A stretch of 64,000 bases of DNA from an uncultured Dysosmobacter sp. (GTDB lineage Bacteria; Bacillota; Clostridia; Oscillospirales; Oscillospiraceae): the NCBI GenBank assembly GCA_934590165.1, contig CAKTOO010000003.1, positions 1 through 64,000 of the forward strand, written 5' to 3'. This document shows, piece after piece, positions 7,685 to 16,457 of this stretch (its first letter is position 1; every line of letters starts with the position of its first letter). A model generated the notes under the pieces. The model saw only the letters and a list, made by a program, of their open reading frames with translations. It did not search any database and was not told the origin of the DNA. Position numbers and translations under genes: made by a program.

Positions 7685-9430
7685 ATGATCAACATGATCC
7701 AAAACGCGAAAGACCAGGCCGCGTCCCTGGCTATGGCCGCCTACGAGGCGGCGGTGGCCGACGGCACCCTGCCCCGGGCGGAGGTGAAGACCGCTCCCGT
7801 GGAGATCCCCAAGGATACCGCCAACGGCGATTTTACCACTACCTTCGCCCTGGCCGCCTCCAAAGCGCTGCGGCAGCCTCCCCGGAACATCGCCCAGGCC
7901 CTGCTGGACCATATGAAGCTGGAGGGCACCTATTTTGCCTCCGCTGAGATCGCAGGCCCCGGCTTTTTGAACTTCCGCCTCAATGACAGCTGGTACGCCG
8001 GGGTCATGGAGACCGTGGAGGCCGAGGGCAGTGCCTATGGCACCAACGACGGCCTGCGGGGAAAGAAGATCATGGTGGAGTTCGTCTCCGCCAACCCCAC
8101 CGGCCCCATGCACATGGGCAATGCCCGGGGCGGCGTTCTGGGCGATACCCTGGCCTCCGTGCTGACCGCCTGCGGCGCTGAGGTGACCCGGGAGTTCTAC
8201 GTCAACGACGCCGGCCACCAGATCGACAAGTTTGCCCACTCCATCGAGGCCCGCTACCTCCAGATCATCAAAGGCGAGGACGCGGTGCCCTTCCCGGAGG
8301 ACGGGTATCAGGGCGGCGACATTCGGGACCTGGCCCGGGCCTACTATGACGCCAACGGCGAAAAGCTGCTGAACGTCCCGGAGGAGGAACGGCAGGCGGA
8401 GCTGGCCCAATACGGCCTCTCCGTGAATCTGCCCAAGATGAAAACGGACCTCCAGCGGTACAAGATCAACTACGACAACTGGTTCTATGAGTCTACCCTC
8501 CACGAGAGTGGCTACGTTGCCGAGACGGTGGCGCTTTTGACGGAGCGGGGCTGGACCTACGAAAAGGACGGCGCGCTGTGGCTGCGCACCGCCGACATCA
8601 TGCGGGAGAACCTGCTCAAGGCCGGCAAGAAGGAAAAGGACATTGAAAAGCTGGACCTGAAGGATGATGTTCTCCGCCGGGCCAACGGGTTCTACACCTA
8701 CTTTGCCGCCGACATTGCTTACCATCGCAACAAGTTCGCTGTCCGGGGCTTTGACAAGGTCATCAACGTCTGGGGCGCCGACCACCACGGTCATGTGGCC
8801 CGGCTGAAGGGGGCCCTGGACGCCCTGGGCCTGGACGGCAGCGGCAAGCTGGACATCGTCCTCATGCAGCTGGTGAAGCTGCTGCGGGACGGCGAGGTGG
8901 TCCGCATGAGCAAGCGTACCGGCAAGGCCATCAGCCTGTCCGACCTGCTGGACGAGGTCAGCGTGGACGCCGCCCGGTGGTACTTCAACGCCAAGCCCGA
9001 CACCCAGATGGACTTTGACTTGGGGCTGGCCGTCCGGGAGGACAGCGAGAACCCCATCTACTACGTGGAGTATGCCCACGCCCGCATCTGCTCCCTGCTG
9101 CGGGCCATGGAGGCGGAGGACGTTGCCGTCTCGGCCCAGAGCCAGGTGGACATGTCTCTCATCTCCGGCGAGACGGAGGTGGCCCTCATCAAGCAGATCT
9201 CCCAGTTCTGCGAGGAGATCCGGCTGGCGGCCCGGGACTACGACCCCAGCCACATCAACCGCTACCTCCAGGAGCTGGCTGGCTGCTTCCACCGGTTCTA
9301 CAACGCCTGCCGCATCAAGGGCGAGGAGCCGGCGGTCCAGGCGGCCCGACTGAAGCTGGCGGACGACACCCGCGTGGTGCTGCGCAACGGCCTCAAGCTC
9401 ATCGGCGTGGACGCCCCGGAGAAGATGTAA
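7685..9430 (+). CDS. argS: Arginyl-tRNA synthetase
   Basis: 581 residues, typical of class I ArgRS. It attaches arginine to tRNA-Arg in the cytoplasm. The HIGH-type signature appears as PTGPMHMGNARGG (near residue 141) and the KMSKS loop as RMSKRTGKA (near residue 407); the N-terminal Add1 tRNA-binding region and C-terminal DALR anticodon domain (ending LRNGLKLIGVDAPEKM) are both complete. ATG at 7685 follows AGAGGTTAA. It is the last gene of the murI operon and ends in a strong terminator. Confidence 0.96.
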   Translation: MINMIQNAKDQAASLAMAAYEAAVADGTLPRAEVKTAPVEIPKDTANGDFTTTFALAASKALRQPPRNIAQALLDHMKLEGTYFASAEIAGPGFLNFRLNDSWYAGVMETVEAEGSAYGTNDGLRGKKIMVEFVSANPTGPMHMGNARGGVLGDTLASVLTACGAEVTREFYVNDAGHQIDKFAHSIEARYLQIIKGEDAVPFPEDGYQGGDIRDLARAYYDANGEKLLNVPEEERQAELAQYGLSVNLPKMKTDLQRYKINYDNWFYESTLHESGYVAETVALLTERGWTYEKDGALWLRTADIMRENLLKAGKKEKDIEKLDLKDDVLRRANGFYTYFAADIAYHRNKFAVRGFDKVINVWGADHHGHVARLKGALDALGLDGSGKLDIVLMQLVKLLRDGEVVRMSKRTGKAISLSDLLDEVSVDAARWYFNAKPDTQMDFDLGLAVREDSENPIYYVEYAHARICSLLRAMEAEDVAVSAQSQVDMSLISGETEVALIKQISQFCEEIRLAARDYDPSHINRYLQELAGCFHRFYNACRIKGEEPAVQAARLKLADDTRVVLRNGLKLIGVDAPEKM

Positions 9431-9441
9431 GACATCCAGGT

Positions 9442-9476
9442 ACAGGGCCGCGCAGAGGCGCGGCCCTGTTTTTTTC
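9442..9476 (+). terminator. Terminator of the murI-argS operon
   Basis: A 12-bp GC-rich stem (9442-9453 with 9458-9469, loop AGAG) is followed by a run of seven T at 9469-9475. Confidence 0.9.
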
Positions 9477-9508
9477 TGGTATGAGATGACCCGGAAGGAG
9501 AGATAGAG

Positions 9509-10039
9509 ATGTTTGAAAACCGCTATACCATTACGGAAAAAATTTATGTGGACTGGACGGTGCACCCGGTGGCGCTGGGCAGAGCCCGCCGCCGGTTTCC
9601 CATTTTGCTGACGCTGCTGGCGGTGGCCTGCACCGTCATGCTGGCGATGGCTTTCCTGGACGGGAACGGCACATATGCCCTCCTGTATGCCCTGCTGCTG
9701 GCAGGAGTGGCCTTCCGCCTGTTCGGCTATGACGCCATGCTGGCCCGGCGGCAGTTCCGCCGGCTCCGGGCCGGAAAGCCCGGGGAGTGGAAGCGGGTCC
9801 TCCGCTTCGACGGGGACAGCATCACCGTGGAGGATGACGGCCAGGTCCTGGCGGAAAAGACCTGCGGCCAGCTTCAGGAGGTCCGGGACATGGAACCCTG
9901 GCTGGCCCTCATTTTTGAGGGCGGCGTGGTGGTCCGGGCCGACAAGGGGGGCTTTTTCCGGGAGGGAGCCGCCTGCGGCCAGGAGGCGTTTTTAGCGTTT
10001 TTGCGGGAGCGGTGCCCCGGCGCCGCCTTCCCGGCGTGA
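9509..10039 (+). CDS. Membrane protein, YcxB-like
   Basis: 176 residues. Two hydrophobic segments at ~30-47 and ~53-68 are followed by a cytosolic domain with alternating strands (VLRFDGDSITVEDDGQVLAEKTCGQ, WLALIFEGGVVVRADKGGF), which is the layout of YcxB-like proteins: a membrane hairpin plus a PH-like domain, function unknown. ATG at 9509 follows AAGGAG. It is 10 nt upstream of azlC, so it is probably the first gene of the azlCD transcript. The family call is by layout, hence moderate confidence. Confidence 0.65.
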   Translation: MFENRYTITEKIYVDWTVHPVALGRARRRFPILLTLLAVACTVMLAMAFLDGNGTYALLYALLLAGVAFRLFGYDAMLARRQFRRLRAGKPGEWKRVLRFDGDSITVEDDGQVLAEKTCGQLQEVRDMEPWLALIFEGGVVVRADKGGFFREGAACGQEAFLAFLRERCPGAAFPA

Positions 10040-10049
10040 GGGGCCGGCC

Positions 10050-10745
10050 ATGGAGACGGTGAACCGCCGTCGGGCGGCGGTGAAGGCGGCGTTTCCCGCC
10101 ACAGTGCCGGTGATGACGGGCTTTTTGGCCCTGGGCGTTGCCTACGGCATTTTGATGCGCACCAACGGCTATGGGCCCCTGTGGTCCACGCTCATGAGTG
10201 CCATCGGCTTCGGCGGCAGTATGCAGTATGTGGCCATCACGCTGCTGGTGACGGCCTTTGACCCCCTGCAGGCCTTTTTGCTGGCCATTATGGTCAATGC
10301 CCGTCATATATTTTACGGCCTTTCCTTGCTGGACAAGTACAAGGGCCTGGGCAAGGCCCGGTTTTTTCTGATCTTCGCCCTGTGTGACGAGACGTTTTCC
10401 CTGGTGTCCACCCTGGAGCCGCCGGAGGGCGTGGAGCGGAAGGACTTTTATTTTTGGATCACCCTGCTGGATTACCTGTACTGGGTGGGAGGCACCGCCC
10501 TGGGGGGCCTTTTGGGACGGTTCATCACCTTTGACACCACGGGCCTGGACTTCGCCCTGACGGCGCTGTTCGTGGTGCTGTTTCTGGAGCAGTGGAAAAA
10601 GCCGGAGAACCGCCCCTTCGGTCTCGTCGGCCTGGGCTGCGCCGGGGCGAGCCTGGCGGTGTTCGGCGCGGAAAAGCTGGTCATTCCCGCCATGGCGTTC
10701 ATTCTGGCGGTACTACTGGGAGGGAGGAAGCGCCTATGTATCTGA
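10050..10745 (+). CDS. azlC: AzlC family branched-chain amino acid exporter subunit
   Basis: 231 residues, integral membrane, with about five or six hydrophobic helices and the family hallmarks VTGFLALGVAYGILM-like first helix and FGGSMQYVAI. AzlC and AzlD together form a branched-chain amino acid (or azaleucine) efflux permease. The gene ends overlapping azlD by 10 nt, so the two should be translationally coupled. No regulator lies next to it; the upstream YcxB-like gene is probably co-transcribed. Confidence 0.92.
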   Translation: METVNRRRAAVKAAFPATVPVMTGFLALGVAYGILMRTNGYGPLWSTLMSAIGFGGSMQYVAITLLVTAFDPLQAFLLAIMVNARHIFYGLSLLDKYKGLGKARFFLIFALCDETFSLVSTLEPPEGVERKDFYFWITLLDYLYWVGGTALGGLLGRFITFDTTGLDFALTALFVVLFLEQWKKPENRPFGLVGLGCAGASLAVFGAEKLVIPAMAFILAVLLGGRKRLCI

Positions 10746-11071
10746 CGCCGCTGCAAACCATCGCCATGATCCTGGCGGTGGCCGCCGGCACCCAGATCAC
10801 CCGCTGGCTGCCCTTCTGGCTGTTTCCGGAGAAAAAAGACCCGCCAGCGGTGGTGCTGTACCTGGGGCGGGTGCTGCCGGCGGCCATGATGGGCCTTCTG
10901 GTGGTGTACTGCCTGAAAAACGTCTCCTGGACTGCGGCGCCCCATGGACTGCCGGAGCTCCTTTCCGTTGCGGCGGTGGCGGTGCTGCACCGCTGGAAGG
11001 GGAATGTGCTCCTCTCCATCGCCGGAGGCACGGCGCTGTATATGCTGCTGGTGCAGGCGGTGTTCGTGTGA
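10736..11071 (+). CDS. azlD: AzlD family small subunit
   Basis: 111 residues with four predicted transmembrane helices (LQTIAMILAVAAGTQITRWL, VVLYLGRVLPAAMMGLLVVY, LLSVAAVAVLHRW, VLLSIAGGTALYMLLV). This is the partner of AzlC in the efflux permease. The ATG at 10736 lies inside the end of azlC and is preceded by GGGAGG at ~10720. The downstream 135 bp before the next gene is AT-rich and probably holds the next promoter. Confidence 0.9.
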   Translation: MYLTPLQTIAMILAVAAGTQITRWLPFWLFPEKKDPPAVVLYLGRVLPAAMMGLLVVYCLKNVSWTAAPHGLPELLSVAAVAVLHRWKGNVLLSIAGGTALYMLLVQAVFV

Positions 11072-11206
11072 GCGGAAGGGGCGGCGTGAGCCGCTGCCTT
11101 TTTTTGCACTTGTATCCGAATTGTTACGATTTGTCTTGAAATTGTCAGGAATTTTCCGGGAAAAGCCGTTATTCTGGTGCCATCAACCAACAGGAGGATG
11201 TTTGCC

Positions 11207-12394
11207 ATGAAACGCGCTTTCACCTGCCTTTTGCTGGCGGCGGTCCTGCTGGCCGGCTGCGGAAAAAAGCAAACGGACCCGGCACCCCAGACGGACCCGG
11301 CTCCGGAGACTGAGGTGGGCCAGACCCTGGCGGCGGACTGCGCCGGGGCCTATGCCGCCATCACGGAGGATCAGATGTGCTTGGTGTCCGTGGAGGAGGC
11401 GGACGGCACCGTTACCACCTTGGATATCACCCCGGACAACGCCTGGAACGTGGCGGGCCGGGAGAACCTGTTCGCCCTCTCCTATGACTGGGCCCCGGCG
11501 GAGGCGGGGGACTGGGAGGCTTTGCCCGCCGGCGGCGGGACCCTTTTTACCCTGGCGGACGCCGACAGCCAGACCTCCATTCAGTGCCGGTCTGACAGCG
11601 ACCTGGTCCGCTGGCAGCGTGGCGGCGGAACGGTATCCTATGCCAGCGCCGTGAACCCCCGGGAGGGGGAGCCCTACGAGGGCAAGTTCTGCCGCCTGCT
11701 GGCCATCATCGCCGAGGATGCCGTCAGCGCTCAGGTATGGGACGTAACGGCAGACGGCACCCTCTCCCCGGCGGAGGCGGCGGAGGAACTGGGACAGCAG
11801 GCGGCGGAAAACTACCGCGCTGTCCCCGCCTGGGTCACCTGGAAGCCGGAGGATGCGCGCTTCGGCGGCAGCGATGTGTTTGACTGGTACCGTGGCCAGC
11901 CGGAGAATTTCTGCTGCGGCATCGGCCTGCGGGTCAGTCTGGCGGACCCGGAGGGAGAGGGCGGCAGCTACTGGCAGGCCGGAGCCGGCCTTGGAGAACC
12001 GGACGGGGACGGCTATTACGGCTGGGGCTGCGAGGCGCTGGTGAAGAAAAACGCGGCGGGAGACTGGTATCTCGCGGGCAGGGGCACCGGCGGCTACACC
12101 GTGGAGCTGCCCTTGGGCAGTCTGGACAGTGCCTCCCTGGAAGAGCTGACGGGCGCCTTTTTCCTGACGGAGGGCTCCACCCACGACTGGCTGCTGCCCT
12201 ATTACATCCTCAGCCGTTCCGAAACAGAACTGTCGGCCCTGCCGGCACTGCTGGACGAACGGACGGAGGACGAGGCCCGGGCGCTTTGCCGCTTGCTGGC
12301 GGACTGCGCGGAAAACACCAAGGAGTCCTGGCCCTGGACCCTGGAGGACCTGGAGGAGGCCCTGGGGGAATACGGCCCGTATCTGCGTGCATAA
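11207..12394 (+). CDS. Uncharacterised lipoprotein
   Basis: 395 residues from the ATG at 11207, chosen because AGGAGG sits at 11192-11197; the open frame begins 10 codons earlier without a site. A signal peptide ends in LLAGC with Cys 18 as the lipidation site, followed by a short polar PAPQTDPAPETE spacer. The rest is acidic and rich in Trp/Tyr/Gly, with no transmembrane helix and no motif I recognise; it should be exposed outside the membrane. It is followed by a terminator, so it appears monocistronic. Confidence 0.75.
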   Translation: MKRAFTCLLLAAVLLAGCGKKQTDPAPQTDPAPETEVGQTLAADCAGAYAAITEDQMCLVSVEEADGTVTTLDITPDNAWNVAGRENLFALSYDWAPAEAGDWEALPAGGGTLFTLADADSQTSIQCRSDSDLVRWQRGGGTVSYASAVNPREGEPYEGKFCRLLAIIAEDAVSAQVWDVTADGTLSPAEAAEELGQQAAENYRAVPAWVTWKPEDARFGGSDVFDWYRGQPENFCCGIGLRVSLADPEGEGGSYWQAGAGLGEPDGDGYYGWGCEALVKKNAAGDWYLAGRGTGGYTVELPLGSLDSASLEELTGAFFLTEGSTHDWLLPYYILSRSETELSALPALLDERTEDEARALCRLLADCAENTKESWPWTLEDLEEALGEYGPYLRA

Positions 12395-12421
12395 AACCGC
12401 CGGACAGCGAGTAAACTGAGA

Positions 12422-12447
12422 CCGCGGCCCCACTGGGGCCGCGGCTT
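12422..12447 (+). terminator. Terminator after the lipoprotein gene
   Basis: A perfect 10-bp GC stem (12422-12431 with 12435-12444, loop ACT) is followed by a short TTT. It is a compact, modest terminator. Confidence 0.6.
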
Positions 12448-12470
12448 TGCTGTTGAAGGAGGCGGTCTGG

Positions 12471-13004
12471 ATGCGCAAACAGCTGGCGCTGTGGGAGCTG
12501 GGGGGCTTTTTGTTTACGGCGGCCCTGGGGACGGCGCTGCACTTCACCTACGGCTGGAGCGGCGGAAACCTGCTGGCGGCGGCTTTTTCCGCTGTCAACG
12601 AATCCGTGTGGGAGCATATGAAGCTGCTGTTTTTCCCGGCGTTTCTCTGGTCCGTGGGGCAGGTGTGCTTCCTGGGCCGCAACTATCCCAACTTCCTGGC
12701 GGCCCGGGCGCTGTCGGTGCTGGTGGGAACGGCCCTGGTGCCGGTGCTGTACTTCACGTACACCGGCATCGCCGGGACCCATGTGCTGTGGGCGGATATC
12801 GCGGTGTTTTTGCTGGCGGATTTGGGGCTGTTTTGGCTGGACTTTCGCCTGCTGCGGCGGGGACGGCTCACCGGCTGGCTGGCGCAGGTGCTGGGGCTGG
12901 CGGTGCTGTGGGCCCTGGCCTTTTTGTTCGTGTGGTGCACCTTCCGGCCGCCCCACCTGGCCCTGTGGCGGGATATGGCGGCGGGGGTGTACGGACTGCC
13001 ATGA
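12471..13004 (+). CDS. DUF6512-like integral membrane protein
   Basis: 177 residues from ATG 12471, eight bases after GAAGGAGG; an in-frame ATG further upstream lies inside the terminator and is not used. Five or six hydrophobic helices cover most of the chain. The motif AAFSAVNESVWEHMKLLFFP is shared by small clostridial membrane proteins that I associate with DUF6512; their function is unknown. It has no soluble domain. It is a single gene between two terminator- or promoter-bounded units. Confidence 0.7.
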   Translation: MRKQLALWELGGFLFTAALGTALHFTYGWSGGNLLAAAFSAVNESVWEHMKLLFFPAFLWSVGQVCFLGRNYPNFLAARALSVLVGTALVPVLYFTYTGIAGTHVLWADIAVFLLADLGLFWLDFRLLRRGRLTGWLAQVLGLAVLWALAFLFVWCTFRPPHLALWRDMAAGVYGLP

Positions 13005-13067
13005 GCGGAACCGGCGGCCTTGGCTGCCGGTTTTTCCTGTTCACAATCATTTTTCAGGCCCGCCGCC

Positions 13068-13097
13068 TTGACCGGAACTGGCGGCGGGGGGTATAAT
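13068..13097 (+). promoter_or_regulatory. Promoter of the xpaC-telA operon
   Basis: TTGACC at 13068-13073, 18-bp spacer, TATAAT at 13092-13097, ending 29 nt before the xpaC start. Confidence 0.75.
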
Positions 13098-13126
13098 ATT
13101 TCCATGATTGCAAAGGAGGTCCGCTT

Positions 13127-13840
13127 ATGGAGACAACTGCCCGCAAAAGCGTGGCGCCTTTTTACGCGGTGGCGGTCTTATGGCTGGTGTGGGGCGCGCT
13201 GTTCCCCCTGTACGCCGTGACCCATTATGTGCTGCTGGCGGCGGTGTCCGCAGGCGTGTTTTTCGCCGTGAACGCCCTGTGCCGCAGCGGCGGCGCCATC
13301 GGCGGCACGGAGGAAGCCGCCCCGAGGAAGGCGGAGAAGCCCAAGGAGGAGTCCACCGGGAATCCGGAGGTGGACAAGATGCTCAAGGACGGCGGCCTGG
13401 CCATCGCCGAGATGAAGCGCCTGGACGACAATATCGCCGACCCCGGCATCTCCGCCGACATCGTCCGGCTGGAGCAGGTGTCCCAGAAGATTTTTGACGA
13501 GGTGAAGCGGGACCCCAAAAAGCTCCCCCAGATCCGCAAGTTCATGGACTACTACCTGCCCACCACGCTGAAGCTGCTGAACGCCTATGACCGCATGAGC
13601 GGCACCGGTGTCTCCGGCGAGAACATTGACACCACGCTTTCCAAGGTGGAGGGCATGATGCGGACCATCGTGGCGGCCTTTGAAAAGCAGCTGGACAGCC
13701 TGTACGGCGCCGAGGCCCTGGATATCTCCACGGACATCACCGTGCTGGAGAACATGATGGCCCGGGAGGGCCTGACGGACGGGCCGCTGAAGGCGGAGAC
13801 CGCTCCGCCCCGGGACACGGACATCAAGCTGGAGCTGTGA
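13127..13840 (+). CDS. xpaC: XpaC family protein (5-bromo-4-chloroindolyl phosphate hydrolysis protein)
   Basis: 237 residues. Two N-terminal transmembrane helices (~10-28 and ~32-50) precede a charged linker and an alpha-helical cytoplasmic domain containing VRLEQVSQKIFDEVKRDP, FMDYYLPTTLKLLNAYDRM and LDSLYGAEALDISTDITVLE, which are hallmarks of XpaC. The family name comes from a Bacillus phenotype; the biochemical role is unknown. XpaC is regularly encoded beside TelA, as here, and the pair is thought to act on envelope stress or toxic anions. It is the first gene of a four-gene operon. Confidence 0.88.
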   Translation: METTARKSVAPFYAVAVLWLVWGALFPLYAVTHYVLLAAVSAGVFFAVNALCRSGGAIGGTEEAAPRKAEKPKEESTGNPEVDKMLKDGGLAIAEMKRLDDNIADPGISADIVRLEQVSQKIFDEVKRDPKKLPQIRKFMDYYLPTTLKLLNAYDRMSGTGVSGENIDTTLSKVEGMMRTIVAAFEKQLDSLYGAEALDISTDITVLENMMAREGLTDGPLKAETAPPRDTDIKLEL

Positions 13841-13856
13841 GAGAGGGAGAGAGGAC

Positions 13857-14051
13857 ATGAGTGAAAAGACGAAGAAGCTCCTCACCAATATCGCCCTGGT
13901 GGTGGTATGCCTGGCCTGCGCCCTGCGCTGGCTGTACATCGGACTGATCGCATCCCGGCCCACGGTCTATCTCTTTGACTGCATCGTGGGGCTGATGTGG
14001 CTGGCGGGCGCCGCGCTGGCGGTGGCCCGGGCCATCCGTGCTTCCCGGTAA
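13857..14051 (+). CDS. Small two-helix membrane protein
   Basis: 64 residues. Two hydrophobic segments (LTNIALVVVCLACALRWLYI and YLFDCIVGLMWLAGAALAVA) joined by a short loop make a membrane hairpin with a basic C-terminus. ATG at 13857 follows GGGAGAGAGG. It lies 16 nt after xpaC and 45 nt before telA, so it is part of that operon. I do not recognise a family; it may be an accessory subunit of the XpaC/TelA system. Confidence 0.75.
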   Translation: MSEKTKKLLTNIALVVVCLACALRWLYIGLIASRPTVYLFDCIVGLMWLAGAALAVARAIRASR

Positions 14052-14096
14052 CGGCGGTGCTTCGCCGGAACTTCAACATCAATGGAGGAAAACGCA

Positions 14097-15266
14097 ATGA
14101 GTGAGAACAACATTCCCCAGCTGACGCTGGACCCCCAGGCCGCCGCTGCCCAGGCGGTGCCAGAGCTGACCCTGGACCCCTCCGCCCCCTCCGCCCCCGC
14201 CGAGCCTGCCAAGCCGGAGGCCGCCCCCGTGCAGATGGATGACAGCCTGCTGAACGACGCGGAGAAAAAGGCCGTGGAGGACTTTTCCAAGAAAATCAAC
14301 ATCATGGATTCCAACATGATCCTCCAGTACGGCGCCGCCGCCCAGAAAAGCGTGGCGGGCTTTTCTGAAAACGCCCTGGCCTCCGTCCGCACCAAGGACC
14401 TGGGCGAGGTGGGCAAGTCCCTTTCCGAGCTGGTGGTGGAGCTGAAGGGCTTCGGCGAGGACGAGGAGAAGAAGGGCCTGTTCGGCCGTTTCAAAAAGAC
14501 TGGCAATAAGCTGGAGACCATGAAGGCCCAGTACGCCAAGGTGGAGAGCAACGTGGACAAGATCGCCCGGGAGCTGGAGCAGCACCAGGTGACGCTGATG
14601 AAGGACGTTGCCATGTTCGACCAGATGTACGAACTGAACCTGAAGTATTACAAGGAGCTGACCATGTACATCCTGGCGGGCAAGAAAAAGCTGGCGGATG
14701 TGCAGGCGGGTGAGCTGCCGGCCCTGAAGGACAAGGCCGAGCAGAGCGGCAGCCAGGAGGATGCCCAGCGGTACAACGACATGGTCCAGATGTGCGACCG
14801 CTTTGAAAAGAAGCTCCACGACCTGGAGCTGACGCGGATGATCTCCGTCCAGATGGGCCCCCAGACCCGCCTGCTGCAAAACAACGACACGCTGATGGTG
14901 GAGAAGATCCAATCCTCTCTGGTGAATACCATCCCCCTGTGGAAGAGCCAGATGGTGCTGGCTCTGGGCATGGAACACGGCCGCCAGGCCACCGCCGCCC
15001 AGAGCGCCGTCACGGAGATGACCAACGAGCTTTTGAAAAAGAACGCCGACATGCTGAAAATGGGCACCATCCAGACCGCCCGGGAGGCCGAGCGCAGCGT
15101 GGTGGACATCGAGACCCTGCAGCACACCAACCAGCAGCTCATCGAGACGCTGGACGAGGTGCTGAATATCCAGCGGGAGGGCGCCCAGAAGCGCCGGGAG
15201 GCGGAAGCCGAGCTGGGGAAGATCGAAGGCGAGCTGAAGCAGAAGCTGATGGAGCTGCATCAATAA
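14097..15266 (+). CDS. telA: Toxic anion resistance protein TelA
   Basis: 389 residues from ATG 14097, chosen because GGAGG lies nine bases upstream; an ATG five codons earlier overlaps that site. A disordered Pro/Ala-rich start repeats QLTLDP/ELTLDP, then a long alpha-helical and coiled-coil body follows (FSKKINIMDSNMILQYGAAA, LFGRFKKTGNKLETMKAQYA, SVVDIETLQHTNQQLIETLD), characteristic of TelA/KlaA. The family is linked to tellurite and antimicrobial resistance but has no known enzymatic activity. It is cytoplasmic, between a membrane-hairpin gene and a TPM-domain gene, consistent with a membrane-associated complex. Confidence 0.92.
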   Translation: MSENNIPQLTLDPQAAAAQAVPELTLDPSAPSAPAEPAKPEAAPVQMDDSLLNDAEKKAVEDFSKKINIMDSNMILQYGAAAQKSVAGFSENALASVRTKDLGEVGKSLSELVVELKGFGEDEEKKGLFGRFKKTGNKLETMKAQYAKVESNVDKIARELEQHQVTLMKDVAMFDQMYELNLKYYKELTMYILAGKKKLADVQAGELPALKDKAEQSGSQEDAQRYNDMVQMCDRFEKKLHDLELTRMISVQMGPQTRLLQNNDTLMVEKIQSSLVNTIPLWKSQMVLALGMEHGRQATAAQSAVTEMTNELLKKNADMLKMGTIQTAREAERSVVDIETLQHTNQQLIETLDEVLNIQREGAQKRREAEAELGKIEGELKQKLMELHQ

Positions 15267-15278
15267 AAGGAACTGCCT

Positions 15279-16388
15279 ATGAAAGTATTCCAAAAACGTT
15301 CCGTGGCCGCCGTGGTCATGGTGCTGGCCATCGCGGCGGGCATCCTGCTGGGGCAGGCCCGGAAGCCGGAGGGCCTGGGACAGGCGTCCACCGCCGTGGT
15401 GGGCACCTACACCTATGTCTATGACTATGCCGGCGTCCTGACGGACAAGACCATGACCTATATCGACGAGATGAACACCTCCCTGTTCGCCCAGACCGGC
15501 GCCCAGATCATGGTGCAGACGGTGGACAGCACCGGCGGCACCGACATCGTGGACTACGCCACCCAGCTGGGCGCGGCCTACGGCGTCGGCTCCGCGGAGC
15601 GGGACAACGGCCTGGTGCTGGTGCTGGCCCTGGAGGACCTGGCGGACAACGGCCTGGTGGGCAACTACGGCATTGCCGGCGGCGACGGGCTGTACAAGTA
15701 CGGCAACGAGCTGACTAGCATGTTGTACGTCTACATGGAGGAGGACTTTGCCGCCGGGGACTACGACGCCGCCGTCCGCAAGACCGTGAAGGCCTATATG
15801 GACTGGTTCGCGGACCTGTACGGTGTCACCGTCCGGGAAAACTACATCCCCGCCGTCCGGGAGAATTTCTCCGCCGGCAGCGGCTATTATACGGAGACCA
15901 CCGGCGTCCTGGCACCCAGCATCGGCTCCGTGGTCATGGAGCTGGTGCTGCTGCTGGTGGTGCTGCTCATGATCTGGGTGGTGCTGGACCGGCTGCGCTA
16001 TAACCGTTACCGCCGCCGCTACATGATGCCCGGCATGGGCATTCCCACCCGGCGGTATTACCCGGTGTTCTGGGGACGGCCCCGGCGGCCAAGACCGCCC
16101 CGCCCGCCCCGCTCTCCCCGCCCGCCCAGAAGCGGCGGCCCGAAGCCGCCCAGCGGAGGGCCCTCGTCCCGCCCGCCCCGTCCTCCCAGAAGCACCGGCG
16201 GCAGCCGGGGCGGCTTTGGCGGGGGCGGCTCCTTCGGCGGCGGCTTCGGCGGCAGCCGGGGCGGCTTTGGCGGGGGCGGCTCCTTTGGCGGCGGCTTCGG
16301 CGGCAGCCGGGGCGGCTTTGGCGGAGGCGGTTCCTTCGGCGGCGGCTTCGGCGGCAGCCGGGGCGGTTTCGGCGGAGGACGCCGGTAA
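15279..16388 (+). CDS. TPM domain membrane protein with Gly/Arg-rich repeat tail
   Basis: 369 residues. A signal or anchor helix (~8-25) precedes a TPM domain (~45-190: DYAGVLTDKTMTYIDEMN, AYGVGSAERDNGLVLVLAL), a second membrane helix (~218-238) and a very basic Pro/Arg tail. The last ~65 residues are a tandem repeat of SRGGFGGGGSFGGGFGG-type units of 17 residues. TPM domains are extracytoplasmic in YgcG-like proteins and bind metal in TLP18.3. Here the TPM domain faces outside and the basic tail inside. It is the last gene of the xpaC operon, 12 nt after telA. Confidence 0.88.
   Translation: MKVFQKRSVAAVVMVLAIAAGILLGQARKPEGLGQASTAVVGTYTYVYDYAGVLTDKTMTYIDEMNTSLFAQTGAQIMVQTVDSTGGTDIVDYATQLGAAYGVGSAERDNGLVLVLALEDLADNGLVGNYGIAGGDGLYKYGNELTSMLYVYMEEDFAAGDYDAAVRKTVKAYMDWFADLYGVTVRENYIPAVRENFSAGSGYYTETTGVLAPSIGSVVMELVLLLVVLLMIWVVLDRLRYNRYRRRYMMPGMGIPTRRYYPVFWGRPRRPRPPRPPRSPRPPRSGGPKPPSGGPSSRPPRPPRSTGGSRGGFGGGGSFGGGFGGSRGGFGGGGSFGGGFGGSRGGFGGGGSFGGGFGGSRGGFGGGRR
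16198..16385 (+). repeat. 51-bp in-frame tandem repeat in the TPM gene
   Basis: About three and a half copies of a 51-bp unit encode the Gly/Ser/Arg-rich tail. Copies differ mostly at synonymous sites (for example TTC/TTT, GGG/GGA), so the array is old enough to have drifted but is held in frame. Confidence 0.85.
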
Positions 16389-16414
16389 ACACGGCCTGCG
16401 CACCTGCGCATATG

Positions 16415-16449
16415 AAAAAGCCCCGCGGCTCTTGGCCGCGGGGCTTTTT
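16415..16449. terminator. Bidirectional terminator between the xpaC operon and the AGCS gene
   Basis: A perfect 15-bp stem (16415-16429 with 16435-16449) is followed by extra T residues on the plus side and has an A-run on the left arm, so it serves both convergent genes. Confidence 0.9.
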
Positions 16450-16457
16450 TTTCATGA

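Noticed and set aside
14079..16403. A 774-residue open frame antisense to telA and the TPM gene
   Set aside because: Low-complexity shadow of the repeat-rich, GC-rich plus strand genes, with no homology.
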